The position numbers were made by a program, and so were the translations under genes. From Bradyrhizobium sp. 4 (GTDB taxonomy: Bacteria > Pseudomonadota > Alphaproteobacteria > Rhizobiales > Xanthobacteraceae): a stretch of 64,000 bases of DNA. Each line of letters starts with the position of its first letter. Positions within the stretch are counted from its first letter, which is position 1. Under the pieces are notes generated by a model, which searched no databases, had not been told where the DNA came from, and saw nothing but the letters and a program-made list of their open reading frames with translations. Of this stretch, positions 50,062 through 58,531 are shown in pieces. The stretch covers positions 372,001 to 436,000 of the forward strand of contig NZ_CP064686.1 of the NCBI RefSeq assembly GCF_023100905.1, in the 5' to 3' direction.

Positions 50062-51222
50062 TTACGAATCTGACTTCGGACGTTGTCCGAGGAAGAAGGA
50101 CGAGGACTTCAGCGGCGTGAAAGTCGGCCGCTTCAGGCCGGCGCCGAGCAGCGGCGCGGTGTCGACAGGTGCCGTGATGGAGGCGGTGGTCCTGCCCTGC
50201 GGCGCATCGGGCGTGCAGGTGCCGGCGACGAAGGTCGGCTCCGGGCCAAGCGCCGTGCCGCGGCGGGCGTACTTGTCGTAGGCCAGCGGCAGGGTGTTGT
50301 TCAGGCCCTCATGGCCGAGGCCGCCCTTGGCGTCGATCGCCATCATCTCGCTCTGGCACATCTTGCCGGTCTCGACGCACATGTTGAGGATCAGGCGGTA
50401 GAGATCGGAATCGACGGTGCCGTAGCGCCGCACCGGCTCGTTCTGGCTGGGCTTTTCGAGCTGGAGATATTCGGCGCGGCCGAGCGAGCCGCCGCCGGAC
50501 TTGGCGCTTGCGATCCAGGCGTCAAAGCCCTTGTCGTCGAAACCCTGGAAGTTGAAGTGCATGCCGGAGAAGCCGGCGCCGCTGTAGTTCGCCGAAAAGC
50601 CCCGGTAGGTGCCGGCGTGGTTCACGACGGCGTGGAGCTTGGTCTCCATGCCCGGCATCGCGTAGATCTGGCCGGCCAGCGCGGGGATGTAGAACGAGTT
50701 CATCACCGAGGACGCCGTGATGCGGAAGTTGATGGGGCGATCGACCGGAGCTGCCAGATCGTTGACGGTGGCGATGCCGTAGTCCGGATAGATAAAGAGC
50801 CACTTCCAGTCGAGTGCGACGACGTCGACCTCGAGCGGGGCCTTGGATTGGTCCACGGCGCGGTCGGCATGGATGCGGCCGAGCGTGCGATAGGGGTCGA
50901 GCAGATGCGTGCCCATCCAGGTCAGCGCGCCCAGGCAAACGATGATCAAGAGCGGCGCCGACCAGATCACCAGCTCGAGGCTGGTCGAGTGGTCCCATTC
51001 CGGCTCGTAGCGGGCGTCGGTGTTGGACTGGCGGTAGCGCCAGGCGAACAGCACCGTCAGCGCCATCACGGGGACGACAATCAGGAGCATCAGGACGGTG
51101 GAAATGATGACGAGGTCGCGCTGTTGCGCTGCGATATCGCCGGCCGGCGCCAGCACGATGTAGTTGCAGCCGCTGAGCGCAACCGCCAGGGGTAGCAGCG
51201 CCAGGATCTTGAAACGGGACAC
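50062..51222 (-). CDS. cyoA: Cytochrome o ubiquinol oxidase subunit II
   Basis: 386 residues from a GTG at 51222 (AAGG upstream), chosen because the frame's further N-terminus lies before the lipoprotein signal. VALSGCNYIVL gives the lipobox. Two membrane helices follow, then a cupredoxin domain lacking the Cu-A ligands, as in quinol oxidases (WLFIYPDYGIATVNDLAAPV, SSVMNSFYIPALAGQIYAMPGMET in part). The last 60 residues extend beyond the E. coli protein, with a Pro/Thr-rich tail. First gene of the operon; a 23-bp palindrome lies upstream. Confidence 0.95.
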   Translation of the reverse strand: MSRFKILALLPLAVALSGCNYIVLAPAGDIAAQQRDLVIISTVLMLLIVVPVMALTVLFAWRYRQSNTDARYEPEWDHSTSLELVIWSAPLLIIVCLGALTWMGTHLLDPYRTLGRIHADRAVDQSKAPLEVDVVALDWKWLFIYPDYGIATVNDLAAPVDRPINFRITASSVMNSFYIPALAGQIYAMPGMETKLHAVVNHAGTYRGFSANYSGAGFSGMHFNFQGFDDKGFDAWIASAKSGGGSLGRAEYLQLEKPSQNEPVRRYGTVDSDLYRLILNMCVETGKMCQSEMMAIDAKGGLGHEGLNNTLPLAYDKYARRGTALGPEPTFVAGTCTPDAPQGRTTASITAPVDTAPLLGAGLKRPTFTPLKSSSFFLGQRPKSDS

Positions 51223-51289
51223 GGGCCGAGCCTTATGAGAATGAGTTTCTTTCGCGGGGCCAAGGGGTAGCTGCAACGCAGCAATCCGG

Positions 51290-51312
51290 ACATTGGACAA
51301 TTTGTCCAATGT
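51290..51312. promoter_or_regulatory. Perfect 23-bp palindrome upstream of cyoA and the MFS gene
   Basis: Half site ACATTGGACAA (51290-51300), one central T, and the exact reverse complement (51302-51312). It lies 68 bases before the cyoA start and about 93 before the MFS start. It does not match RegR, FNR, Fur or NsrR patterns known to me, so the regulator is unidentified. Confidence 0.8.
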
Positions 51313-51404
51313 TGCAGTGCGGGATGTTGCGCCAGACAGGGCTGGATTGCCTGGCGCCTCGCCGGGCGGTCGGCTTTGGTTTTCAGGACGTTAAGGGCGC
51401 GCGA

Positions 51405-52730
51405 ATGGCGATGGCACAGACCCCCGCAATGGCAGACCACTCGGGCGAGCACGGCCACGACCAGGCCAGTCCCGGCGAGATCGCTATCGGCGTCATCATC
51501 GGCCGCACCTCGGAATTCTTCGACTTCTTCGTCTTTGCGATCGCCTCGGTGATCGTCTTCCCGCGCCTGGTGTTTCCGTTCACGAGCGAACTGACCGGCA
51601 CCCTCTATTCCTTCATGGTTTTCGCGCTGGCCTTCATGGCCCGGCCGATCGGCACCGTCATTTTCATGACGGTCGACCGCGGGTACGGCAAGACGGCCAA
51701 GCTGATCTCGGCGCTGTTTCTGCTCGGCACCGCCACCGTCGCGATCGCGTTCCTGCCCGGCTATCACGAGATCGGCGCTGCCGCGATCTGGCTGCTGGCG
51801 CTGGCGCGCATCGCACAGGGTCTGGCCTGGGGCGGCGCCTGGGACGGCATGGCCTCGCTGCTGGCTCTGAACGCGCCGCCTTCGCAGCGCGGCTGGTACG
51901 CGATGGTGCCGCAGCTTGGCGCGCCGCTCGGTCTGATCGTGGCGAGCGGCCTGTTCGCCTATTTCGCCGGGAATCTCTCGGCCGACGATTTCTTCGATTG
52001 GGGCTGGCGCTATCCGTTCTTCGTCGCCTTTGCCATCAACGTCGTGGCGCTGTTCGCGCGCCTGCGCATGGTGACGACGGAAGAATATGCCTCGCTGTTC
52101 GAGACCCGCGAATTGCAGCCCTCGCGCATCTCCGAGACGGTGGCGCGCGAAGGCCAGAACATCATGCTCGGTGCGTTCGCGCCGTTGGCAAGCTTCGCGC
52201 TGTTCCACATGGTTACGGTGTTTCCGCTGTCCTGGGTATTCCTGTTCACCCGCGAAAGCCCGGTGCGCTTCCTGATCATCGAGATCGTCGCCGCCGTGTT
52301 CGGCGTCGGCGCGATCGTGCTCTCCGGCGTCATCGCCGACCGCGTCGGCCGCAAGTCGCTGCTGATGGGATCGGCGATCGCGATCGCGATCTACAGCGGC
52401 TTTGCCCCGCAGCTGCTCGATGCCGGCGCGTTCGGCGAGACCATCTACATGGTGATCGGCTTCATCCTGCTCGGTCTGTCGTTCGGCCAGTCGTCGGGCG
52501 CGATCGCGTCGAACTTCAAGCAGGCGTATCGCTACACGGCCTCGGCGCTGACCTCCGACATGGCCTGGCTGTTCGGCGCCGGCTTTGCACCGCTGGTCGC
52601 TCTGCTGCTTGCCACCAATCTCGGCGTCATCGCCTCGGGAGCGTACCTGCTGTCAGGCGCGTTCTGGACCTTGCTCGCGCTCTGGCTCAGCGGCCAGCGC
52701 GAGGCCGGCGATATGGACGCGGGGCGCTGA
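51405..52730 (+). CDS. MFS transporter, metabolite:H+ symporter type
   Basis: 441 residues from the ATG at 51405 (51411 also possible). About 12 membrane helices, with the MHS-type opening IGVIIGRTSEFFDFFVFAIA, the loop 2-3 signature FMARPIGTVIFMTVDRGYG and a second-half repeat GVIADRVGRKSLLMGS. A short His-containing N-terminal tail precedes helix 1. Substrates in this subfamily are organic acids, betaines or similar; none can be assigned. Its promoter region is shared with cyoA. Confidence 0.9.
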   Translation: MAMAQTPAMADHSGEHGHDQASPGEIAIGVIIGRTSEFFDFFVFAIASVIVFPRLVFPFTSELTGTLYSFMVFALAFMARPIGTVIFMTVDRGYGKTAKLISALFLLGTATVAIAFLPGYHEIGAAAIWLLALARIAQGLAWGGAWDGMASLLALNAPPSQRGWYAMVPQLGAPLGLIVASGLFAYFAGNLSADDFFDWGWRYPFFVAFAINVVALFARLRMVTTEEYASLFETRELQPSRISETVAREGQNIMLGAFAPLASFALFHMVTVFPLSWVFLFTRESPVRFLIIEIVAAVFGVGAIVLSGVIADRVGRKSLLMGSAIAIAIYSGFAPQLLDAGAFGETIYMVIGFILLGLSFGQSSGAIASNFKQAYRYTASALTSDMAWLFGAGFAPLVALLLATNLGVIASGAYLLSGAFWTLLALWLSGQREAGDMDAGR

Positions 52731-52745
52731 TCGGGCGGAGCTTGA

Positions 52746-52845
52746 AGGGTGGGCAAAGGCGCGTAAGCGCCGTGCCCACCACCTTTCGACAATCCTGGCC
52801 GGAAATGGTGGGCACGCTTCGCTTTGCCCGCCCTACGGCAGTTTA
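52746..52845. repeat. Interspersed inverted repeat, family G
   Basis: GGGTGGGCAAAGGCGC with GCGCCGTGCCCACC, and GGTGGGCACGCTTCGC with GCTTTGCCCGCCC on the far side. It lies between the convergent MFS and M48 protease genes; only one copy is in the window. Confidence 0.6.
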
Positions 52846-52852
52846 GTGTATG

Positions 52853-54352
52853 TCAATCCGCCACGACCTTCACACGATCGCGCACCTTCACCTGCGCGTT
52901 GCGATCGAGCCCGTTGAGGACGCGGAAGCGCTCGGCGGGGTGATCGACGCCGGCCATGCGGTGGGAGAGCGATTCCACGGTGTCGCCGGGCTGCACGGTG
53001 ATGACCTTGATGCGCAGCGGGCGCGCGGCCTGGATCTCGTCGAGCGTCAGCCGGCGGAATGAACCGACGGTCTCGCGCGCATTGCGCTCGCTCTCGGTCG
53101 ATTTCTGCCGGGCCGCGAAGATGAAGCGGTAGACGTCGCTGCCGAAGCGCAACGCATAGACCTTGAACTGCCACTGGTCACCCTTCGCGGTCGCGGACGC
53201 AGCCGGAAAACCGTTGATGGTGATGTCCTCGGTGGAGGCCTTCTCGACGCCCTCCATCCAGCCGGAATTCAGGTAATCGCCGAGCGACTGTTCGGCCGGC
53301 ACCCGCACGACGTCGAACCGCATCGCCTGCGAGCCGCCGTCGCGCACGCCGATCACGGCCTGCGCGGTGTTGTCGAGCGTGAAATTGTCCGGCGCCTGGA
53401 AGGTGAAGCCGAGCTTCGGATGCAGGAAGCGCCGGCCGCGGACAAAACCTTCACTGGGGTCTTCGCCGTAGACGAGATTGTCGATCGCGGCGAGATAGGT
53501 CTCGCGGTCGCGCTCGCCGCCCTCTGGCGCTGCGTATTGCCGCGCGATGGTCTGCGCGTTCTGCACGCGCTCGGGCGTTGCCGGATGCGACGAGGTGAAA
53601 TCCTGCGCGCGCGGATCGAGCGAAGTCTTGCCGACCTTCAGCTCGGCATTGCGCTCCATCGCCGAGAGAAAGCGTGCGGCACCATAAGGGTCGAAATGGG
53701 CCTTGGCGGAGATGCCGACGCCGACGCCGTCGGCCTCGAACTCCTGATTGCGCGAAAAGCTCGCCATCGTCAGCTTGGTCTTGGCGAGCGCGAGCGCGGT
53801 GAGATCGGGATCGTTGCTCATGTCGGTGACGACGCGGGTGACGATCGCCGCCTGGCGGGCCTGGTCCTCACGCATCGCGGCGTGCTTGGACAGCACATGC
53901 GCCATCTCGTGGCTGAGCACGGAGGACAATTCCGACGTATCGCTCGCCAGCGCAAGAAGGCCGCGCGTGACATAGAGCTGACCGTTCGGCAGCGCGAAGG
54001 CGTTCACCGCGCCGGAATTGAGGATCGTGACCCGGTAACCCTGATCGGGGCGGTCGGACGCCGCGACCAGCCGGTCGACGGTCTTGGTGACGAGCGATTC
54101 GAGCCTGGGGTCGTCGTAGGTGCCGCCATAGCTCGCCAGGATGCGCTCGTGCTCCTTCTCGGTGGCGGGGGTCTGCGCGACGGCCGGCTTCGGCTTGGGC
54201 ATCGCGACGGTCGGCGGGGCCGCCGCGGTCTGGAACCGGCCCATATCGCCGCAGCCGGCGAGGGCTGAACCCAGCACGAGGCATAGCGCAGCCGGCGCTG
54301 CCCGCAGGCGGCGGTGTTCACCTCGTCCGTGCCGTCCTAGCACCCCATTCAC
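52853..54352 (-). CDS. M48 family metalloprotease lipoprotein with C-terminal LysM-like segment
   Basis: 499 residues. The lipobox LAGC puts the lipidated Cys at 34. The zinc motif HEMAH is at 148-152 in SSVLSHEMAHVLSKH, with the third ligand in NQEFEADGVGV. A middle domain (about 300-435, FTLDNTAQAVIGV to TVGSFRRL) of unknown fold follows, then ITVQPGDTVESLSHRMAG, resembling a LysM repeat for peptidoglycan binding. It resembles BepA/LoiP-type periplasmic proteases that police outer-membrane proteins. Confidence 0.9.
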   Translation of the reverse strand: MNGVLGRHGRGEHRRLRAAPAALCLVLGSALAGCGDMGRFQTAAAPPTVAMPKPKPAVAQTPATEKEHERILASYGGTYDDPRLESLVTKTVDRLVAASDRPDQGYRVTILNSGAVNAFALPNGQLYVTRGLLALASDTSELSSVLSHEMAHVLSKHAAMREDQARQAAIVTRVVTDMSNDPDLTALALAKTKLTMASFSRNQEFEADGVGVGISAKAHFDPYGAARFLSAMERNAELKVGKTSLDPRAQDFTSSHPATPERVQNAQTIARQYAAPEGGERDRETYLAAIDNLVYGEDPSEGFVRGRRFLHPKLGFTFQAPDNFTLDNTAQAVIGVRDGGSQAMRFDVVRVPAEQSLGDYLNSGWMEGVEKASTEDITINGFPAASATAKGDQWQFKVYALRFGSDVYRFIFAARQKSTESERNARETVGSFRRLTLDEIQAARPLRIKVITVQPGDTVESLSHRMAGVDHPAERFRVLNGLDRNAQVKVRDRVKVVAD

Positions 54353-54378
54353 GTCGCTTAACCCGTGCCTGGCCCCTT

Positions 54379-55218
54379 TTAGGGCCTTACCCCTGTCGGC
54401 TCGTTTGCGCCCAGCAACTCGATCTGTCCCACGAGGCGTACATCGATACGCGGCCCCGTATTCCCCTCAGCCCAGCCCCGGACACGAATACGTTTATTTT
54501 CCAGAGACTTAAGGACGATCCCGGCGCCTTCGAACGCGGGTACCATGCGCTTTGAAATAGTCACGGCGAAGCCGCGTGTCCAGTTCCGTCCGAAGTTGAG
54601 GTAGGTCATTGCCCCAGCTTGCCGGACCGACAGGACTTTGCCCTCGACCACCACAAAACGCCCGATCCCCGCCAAAATATCGTCCGGACTTTCCGCGTTT
54701 TTTATGGCCGACGGGTCAGCCCAGCTGCCCTTTTTTTGGCGCCTCGCCTCGGCCTCCGACGCCATCAGGGCGGCCGCGCAGTCCTTATCGGCGATCTCGG
54801 CGGAGACGATGGCGTCGCCCTGGGCGAGGAGCGTTGCCTGCACGGAGATGTCGCTCTCGCCGACAAAGACCAGCGCGCCCTGGCGGCCATAGCGATCGGG
54901 CGTGTCGTCAGCGCTGCGCAAAATAACGTCGCGACCGACGAGCAGCGTGGTCAGCGCCTGCTTCGTGGTCGCGGTCGGCTCGATGCCGGTCAAGCGGATT
55001 TCCCGGCCGTCATCGAGACGCAGACTGCGCGCATCGATCGCGGCGACGCGGCCTTCGCCCTGGGACTCGAACTGGCACGGCGCGGCGGACGCACCGCGAG
55101 CCGCGACCAGAAGACATGCGACGATGAGATGAAGCAGTCGCGTCACGTTGCCCGGAAAGGTTGCGTTGCGCTCCAACCATAACTCAAGCGCGGTGGGGCG
55201 CGAAGACTGTTTGTTCAT
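54379..55218 (-). CDS. Exported thermonuclease-like (SNase-fold) protein
   Basis: 279 residues from the ATG at 55218; a GTG at 55146 would put the signal peptide (LHLIVACLLVAARGASAA) at the very N-terminus and is attractive. The OB-fold follows: RVAAIDARSLRLDDGREIRLTGIEP, DRYGRQGALVFVGESDISVQATLLAQG in part and ARRQKKGSW, the last typical of SNase homologues. Catalytic Arg and Glu residues are only partly evident, so nuclease activity is doubtful. The C-terminal 90 residues form a second OB-like region (VEGKVLSVRQAGAMTYLNFG). The start abuts a family C repeat. Confidence 0.75.
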   Translation of the reverse strand: MNKQSSRPTALELWLERNATFPGNVTRLLHLIVACLLVAARGASAAPCQFESQGEGRVAAIDARSLRLDDGREIRLTGIEPTATTKQALTTLLVGRDVILRSADDTPDRYGRQGALVFVGESDISVQATLLAQGDAIVSAEIADKDCAAALMASEAEARRQKKGSWADPSAIKNAESPDDILAGIGRFVVVEGKVLSVRQAGAMTYLNFGRNWTRGFAVTISKRMVPAFEGAGIVLKSLENKRIRVRGWAEGNTGPRIDVRLVGQIELLGANEPTGVRP

Positions 55219-55222
55219 ACTC

Positions 55223-55300
55223 CGTCATTGCGAGCGCAGCGAAGCAATCCAGAGTCCCTCCGAGGAAAGATCCTGGATTGCTTCGCTGCGCTCGCAATGA
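55223..55300. repeat. Interspersed repeat, family C (copy 2)
   Basis: Same arms as at 26843 (30 bases left, 28 right, differing only at the last bases). It begins five bases upstream of the SNase-like gene's ATG. Confidence 0.85.
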
Positions 55301-55473
55301 TGGCGGAGGCCACTCTTCCGCATCTCGTCATTCCGCTTTGCGGAAAGCGCGTGTTGATCGTTCATCTGCAGCGTCCCGCGCGCTTGCTGCGCTGTCGCGC
55401 ATGCGGCATGATTGCGACAACACCAATAACCAAGCCGCCATTAGAGACAGGCGATCAAGGGAGGTCTTTTTCG

Positions 55474-56679
55474 ATGAAGCATGTTTTGTCGGGCATTTTC
55501 GCTGCTGCGCTGGCGCTTAGTGCAAGCGCCGTGCAGGCGCAGGACAAGCCGCCACTGAAGATCGGCGGCATTCTCGACATGTCGAGCCTCTATGCCGACA
55601 TCACCGGCCCCGGCAGCGAGACCGCGGCCAAGATGGCCGTGGAGGACTTTGGCGGCGAGGTGCTCGGCCGCAAGATCCAGGTTCTGGCTGCCGACCATCA
55701 GAACAAGGCCGATCTCTCCGCCAACATCGCTCGCGACATGCTCGACAATCAGGGCGTCGAGATGATCTACGACGTCGCGGCCTCCGCGACCGCGCTCGCC
55801 GCCGGCGAGATCGCGAAAGCGCGCAACAAGATCATCATGTTTAACGGCCCGGGCTCGATCCGCCTCACCAACGAGGCCTGCGGTCCCTATACCATTCACT
55901 ACGTGTTCGACACCTACGGCCAGGCCAATGTGACCGGCCTTGCGGCCGTGAAGTCCGGCCTCGACACCTGGTACTTCCTCACCGCCGACTACGCCTTCGG
56001 CCAGGATCTGGAGAAGGACACCAGCGCCGTCGTGACCAAGACCGGCGGCAAGGTGCTCGGCAGCGTGCGCCATCCGCTCAATACGTCGGATTTCTCGTCG
56101 TTCCTACTCCAGGCCCAAGCCTCGAAGGCAAAGGTGATCGGGCTCGCGAACGCCGGCGGCGACACCGTCAACGCCATCAAGCAGGCGGCCGAGTTCGGCA
56201 TCACCAAGGGCGGCCAGAAGGTCTCGCCGCTGCTCGCCTTCGTGACCGACATCGACTCGATCGGGCTGGAGACCGCGCAGGGCCTGTTGCTGGCGGAAGC
56301 CTTCTACTGGGATCTGAACGACGACACCCGCGCGTTCTCGAAGCGCTTCCAGGAACGCATGAAGCGGCCGCCGACCTCGGCGCAAGCCGGCGTCTACTCT
56401 TCCGTGACGCACTATCTGAAGGCCGTGAAGTCGGCCGGCACGACCGACGCTGCAACAGTCATGAAAGTGATGAAGGAGACGCCGATCAACGACTTCTTCG
56501 CCAAGAACGGCAAGATCCGCGAGGACGGCCGCATGTTGCACGACATGTACCTGTTCGAGGTCAAGAAGCCGTCGGAATCCAAGGGCCGCTGGGACGACTA
56601 CAAGCTGCTCGCCACCGTGCCCGGCAGCGAAGCGTTCCAGTCCCTGGAGCAGTCGCGCTGCCCGTTGGTGAAGAAATAA
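55474..56679 (+). CDS. Periplasmic solute-binding protein of a Liv-type ABC importer (stand-alone)
   Basis: 401 residues from the ATG at 55474, with AGGGAGG upstream. A Sec signal (VLSGIFAAALALSASAVQAQ) is cleaved near residue 22. The mature start LKIGGILDMSSLYADITGPG and the core AAKMAVEDFGGEVLGRKIQV, DHQNKADLSANIARDML identify a type I binding protein (Peripla_BP_6). No permease or ATPase gene is nearby, so it must use an importer encoded elsewhere. It precedes an acyl-CoA catabolic set, suggesting an aromatic or fatty acid ligand (inference). Confidence 0.9.
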   Translation: MKHVLSGIFAAALALSASAVQAQDKPPLKIGGILDMSSLYADITGPGSETAAKMAVEDFGGEVLGRKIQVLAADHQNKADLSANIARDMLDNQGVEMIYDVAASATALAAGEIAKARNKIIMFNGPGSIRLTNEACGPYTIHYVFDTYGQANVTGLAAVKSGLDTWYFLTADYAFGQDLEKDTSAVVTKTGGKVLGSVRHPLNTSDFSSFLLQAQASKAKVIGLANAGGDTVNAIKQAAEFGITKGGQKVSPLLAFVTDIDSIGLETAQGLLLAEAFYWDLNDDTRAFSKRFQERMKRPPTSAQAGVYSSVTHYLKAVKSAGTTDAATVMKVMKETPINDFFAKNGKIREDGRMLHDMYLFEVKKPSESKGRWDDYKLLATVPGSEAFQSLEQSRCPLVKK

Positions 56680-56683
56680 ACCT

Positions 56684-56770
56684 CGTCATTGCGAGGAGCG
56701 AGGCGACGAAGCAATCCAGGCTGTCTCCGCGGAAACATTTCTGGATTGCTTCGCTTCGCTCGCAATGACG
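56684..56770. repeat. Interspersed repeat, family C (copy 3)
   Basis: CGTCATTGCGAGGAGCG and GAAGCAATCCAG on the left, CTGGATTGCTTCGC and CTCGCAATGACG on the right. It lies between the binding-protein and enoyl-CoA hydratase genes and begins four bases after the first stop. Confidence 0.8.
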
Positions 56771-56813
56771 AGCGTCGATAGACCGAAGCAAACAACAGCA
56801 AGGGAGACGTCCC

Positions 56814-57602
56814 ATGAACGACATGGTCCTGCAGAAGCTCGAAGGCGGGCTGCTCACCATCACCATGAACCGGCCCGAGCGGAAGAACGCGCTCAACCCG
56901 GACATGGTCGCCGGGCTGGTCGTGGCGGCACGGCGCGCGGCTGATGATCCGGAGGTGCGTGCGGTCTTGTTCAAGGGCGCGGGCGGCAGCTTCTGCGTCG
57001 GCGGCGACGTCAAGTCGATGGCCGAGGGCCGGGCGCCGCTGCCGTTCGAAGTGAAGATGGCGAACCTGCGCCGCGGCATGGAGGTGTCGCGCATCCTGCA
57101 CCAGATGCCAAAACCCGTGGTGGCGCAGCTCGACGGCGCTGCCGCCGGCGCGGGTCTGTCGATGGCGCTGTCGTGCGACCTCCGCGTCGCCTCCGAATCC
57201 TGCAAGATCACCACCGCGTTCGCAAAGGTCGGCTTCTCCGGCGATTACGGCGGCACCTATTTCCTCACCCAGCTGCTCGGCAGCGCGCGGGCGCGCGAGC
57301 TCTATTTGACCTCGCCGGTGCTTTCCGCGAGGGAAGCGCATGCGATCGGCATGGTGACGAAGGTCGTCCCCGACGCCGAGATCGACGCGGCCGCGCACGA
57401 GCTCGCACTGTCGCTGGCGCAAGGGCCCTCGATCGCGCTCGGCTTCATCAAGCGCAACATCAACAATGCCGAGCATCTGGCGCTGGAGGATTGCTTCGAC
57501 GGCGAGGCGATCCACCACACCCGCTGCAGCGACACCGAGGATCACAAGGAGGCCGCCAAGGCGTTCGTCGAGAAGCGCAAGCCGACCTTCAAGGGCGCAT
57601 GA
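56814..57602 (+). CDS. Enoyl-CoA hydratase/isomerase family protein
   Basis: 262 residues. Crotonase-fold blocks: MNRPERKNALNPDMVAGLV, GAGGSFCVGGDVKSMAEG (oxyanion-hole Gly) and AGAGLSMALSCDLRVASES (second oxyanion Gly), with FAKVGFSGDYGGTYFLTQLLG where hydratases often carry catalytic Glu; here Gly-Asp occupies the region, so the reaction may be isomerisation or another crotonase activity. GGGAGACG precedes the ATG. It is coupled to the VOC gene by an ATGA overlap. Confidence 0.88.
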   Translation: MNDMVLQKLEGGLLTITMNRPERKNALNPDMVAGLVVAARRAADDPEVRAVLFKGAGGSFCVGGDVKSMAEGRAPLPFEVKMANLRRGMEVSRILHQMPKPVVAQLDGAAAGAGLSMALSCDLRVASESCKITTAFAKVGFSGDYGGTYFLTQLLGSARARELYLTSPVLSAREAHAIGMVTKVVPDAEIDAAAHELALSLAQGPSIALGFIKRNINNAEHLALEDCFDGEAIHHTRCSDTEDHKEAAKAFVEKRKPTFKGA

Positions 57603-58354
57603 CGATGGCGCCCTATATGCGGTTGCGGCAGATCTGCCTGGTCGCGCCGCAGCTCGCGCCCGTAATCACCGATATCGCTGATATCATGGGCCTCGCTGTC
57701 TGCTACCGCGACGGCAATGTCGCAAAGTACGGCCTGGAGAACGCGCTGCTGCCGGTCGGCACGATCCTGCTGGAGGTGGTCGCGCCGTTCAAGGACGGCA
57801 CCACGGCCGGCCGCTTCATCGAGAAGAGCGGCGGGCGCGGCGGCTACATGGCGATCTTCTGCTGTAACGATCCCGACGAGCGCGGTCGTAACGCCAACGC
57901 GCTGGGCGTGCGCACCGCCAACGTCATCGACCACGCGCCCTATCACGGCGTGCAGCTCCATCCCCGCGACTGCCGCGCCGCCTTCATCGAGTTCAACCAC
58001 ACCGAAGGCAGCGACGACATTTTGGGACCCTATCCACCGGCCGGCCCCAATTGGCAAAAATTCATCCGCAAGGACGTGACGCAGGCGTTGACGAGCGTGG
58101 AAATGCAGAGCCCGGATCCGCAAGGGCTGGCCGAGCATTGGGGCAAGATCATCGGCGTTGCGCCGAGCGGCGATGCTGAACTGAAGTTGCCCAACGCGAC
58201 CTTCCGCTTCGTGGAGGGCGCCAGCGAAATCATGAGCGCGCTGGAGTTTCGGGTCGCTGATGTTGCCGGTGTGTTGCACGCCGCGAGGGCGAAGGGACAT
58301 GCCGTGGCGGGCAACGAGTTCTTGCTCGGTGGGGTGACGTTCCGCGTCAGTTGA
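57599..58354 (+). CDS. VOC-superfamily (glyoxalase-like) protein
   Basis: 251 residues from the ATG at 57599, overlapping the hydratase stop by four bases (57605 is an alternative). Two beta-alpha-beta-beta-beta modules are suggested: MRLRQICLVAPQLAPVITDI to residue about 115, and ALTSVEMQSPDPQGLAEHWG to the end. VOC proteins bind a metal for isomerase, epimerase or dioxygenase chemistry; a metal-binding His/Glu set is not obvious. Coupling to an enoyl-CoA hydratase suggests an acyl-CoA or ring-cleavage intermediate as substrate. Confidence 0.75.
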   Translation: MTMAPYMRLRQICLVAPQLAPVITDIADIMGLAVCYRDGNVAKYGLENALLPVGTILLEVVAPFKDGTTAGRFIEKSGGRGGYMAIFCCNDPDERGRNANALGVRTANVIDHAPYHGVQLHPRDCRAAFIEFNHTEGSDDILGPYPPAGPNWQKFIRKDVTQALTSVEMQSPDPQGLAEHWGKIIGVAPSGDAELKLPNATFRFVEGASEIMSALEFRVADVAGVLHAARAKGHAVAGNEFLLGGVTFRVS

Positions 58355-58370
58355 GTGCTTGGTAGTGATC

Positions 58371-58496
58371 CGTCACCCTGAGGTGCTCGCCTCTTGCGCG
58401 AGCCTCGAAGGGCGACGGCCACCAGCGGGGCCGCTCATCCTTCGAGGCTCCCAGCGCGATGCTAGGCATCGCGCTACTCGCACCTCAGGATGACGG
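58371..58496. repeat. Interspersed repeat, family F (full copy)
   Basis: Left CGTCACCCTGAGGTGCTCGC and CCTCGAAGG, right CCTTCGAGGCTCCCAGCGCG and CTACTCGCACCTCAGGATGACG. It separates the convergent VOC and enoyl-CoA hydratase genes. Confidence 0.75.
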
Positions 58497-58531
58497 ATTG
58501 AGAGAGGGCGTGCGGCGCGACCCTGCCGCAA

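Noticed and set aside
54379..55218. Active secreted nuclease forming part of a defence system
   Set aside because: Catalytic residues of staphylococcal nuclease are not clearly present, the protein is exported, and the gene has no defence neighbours.
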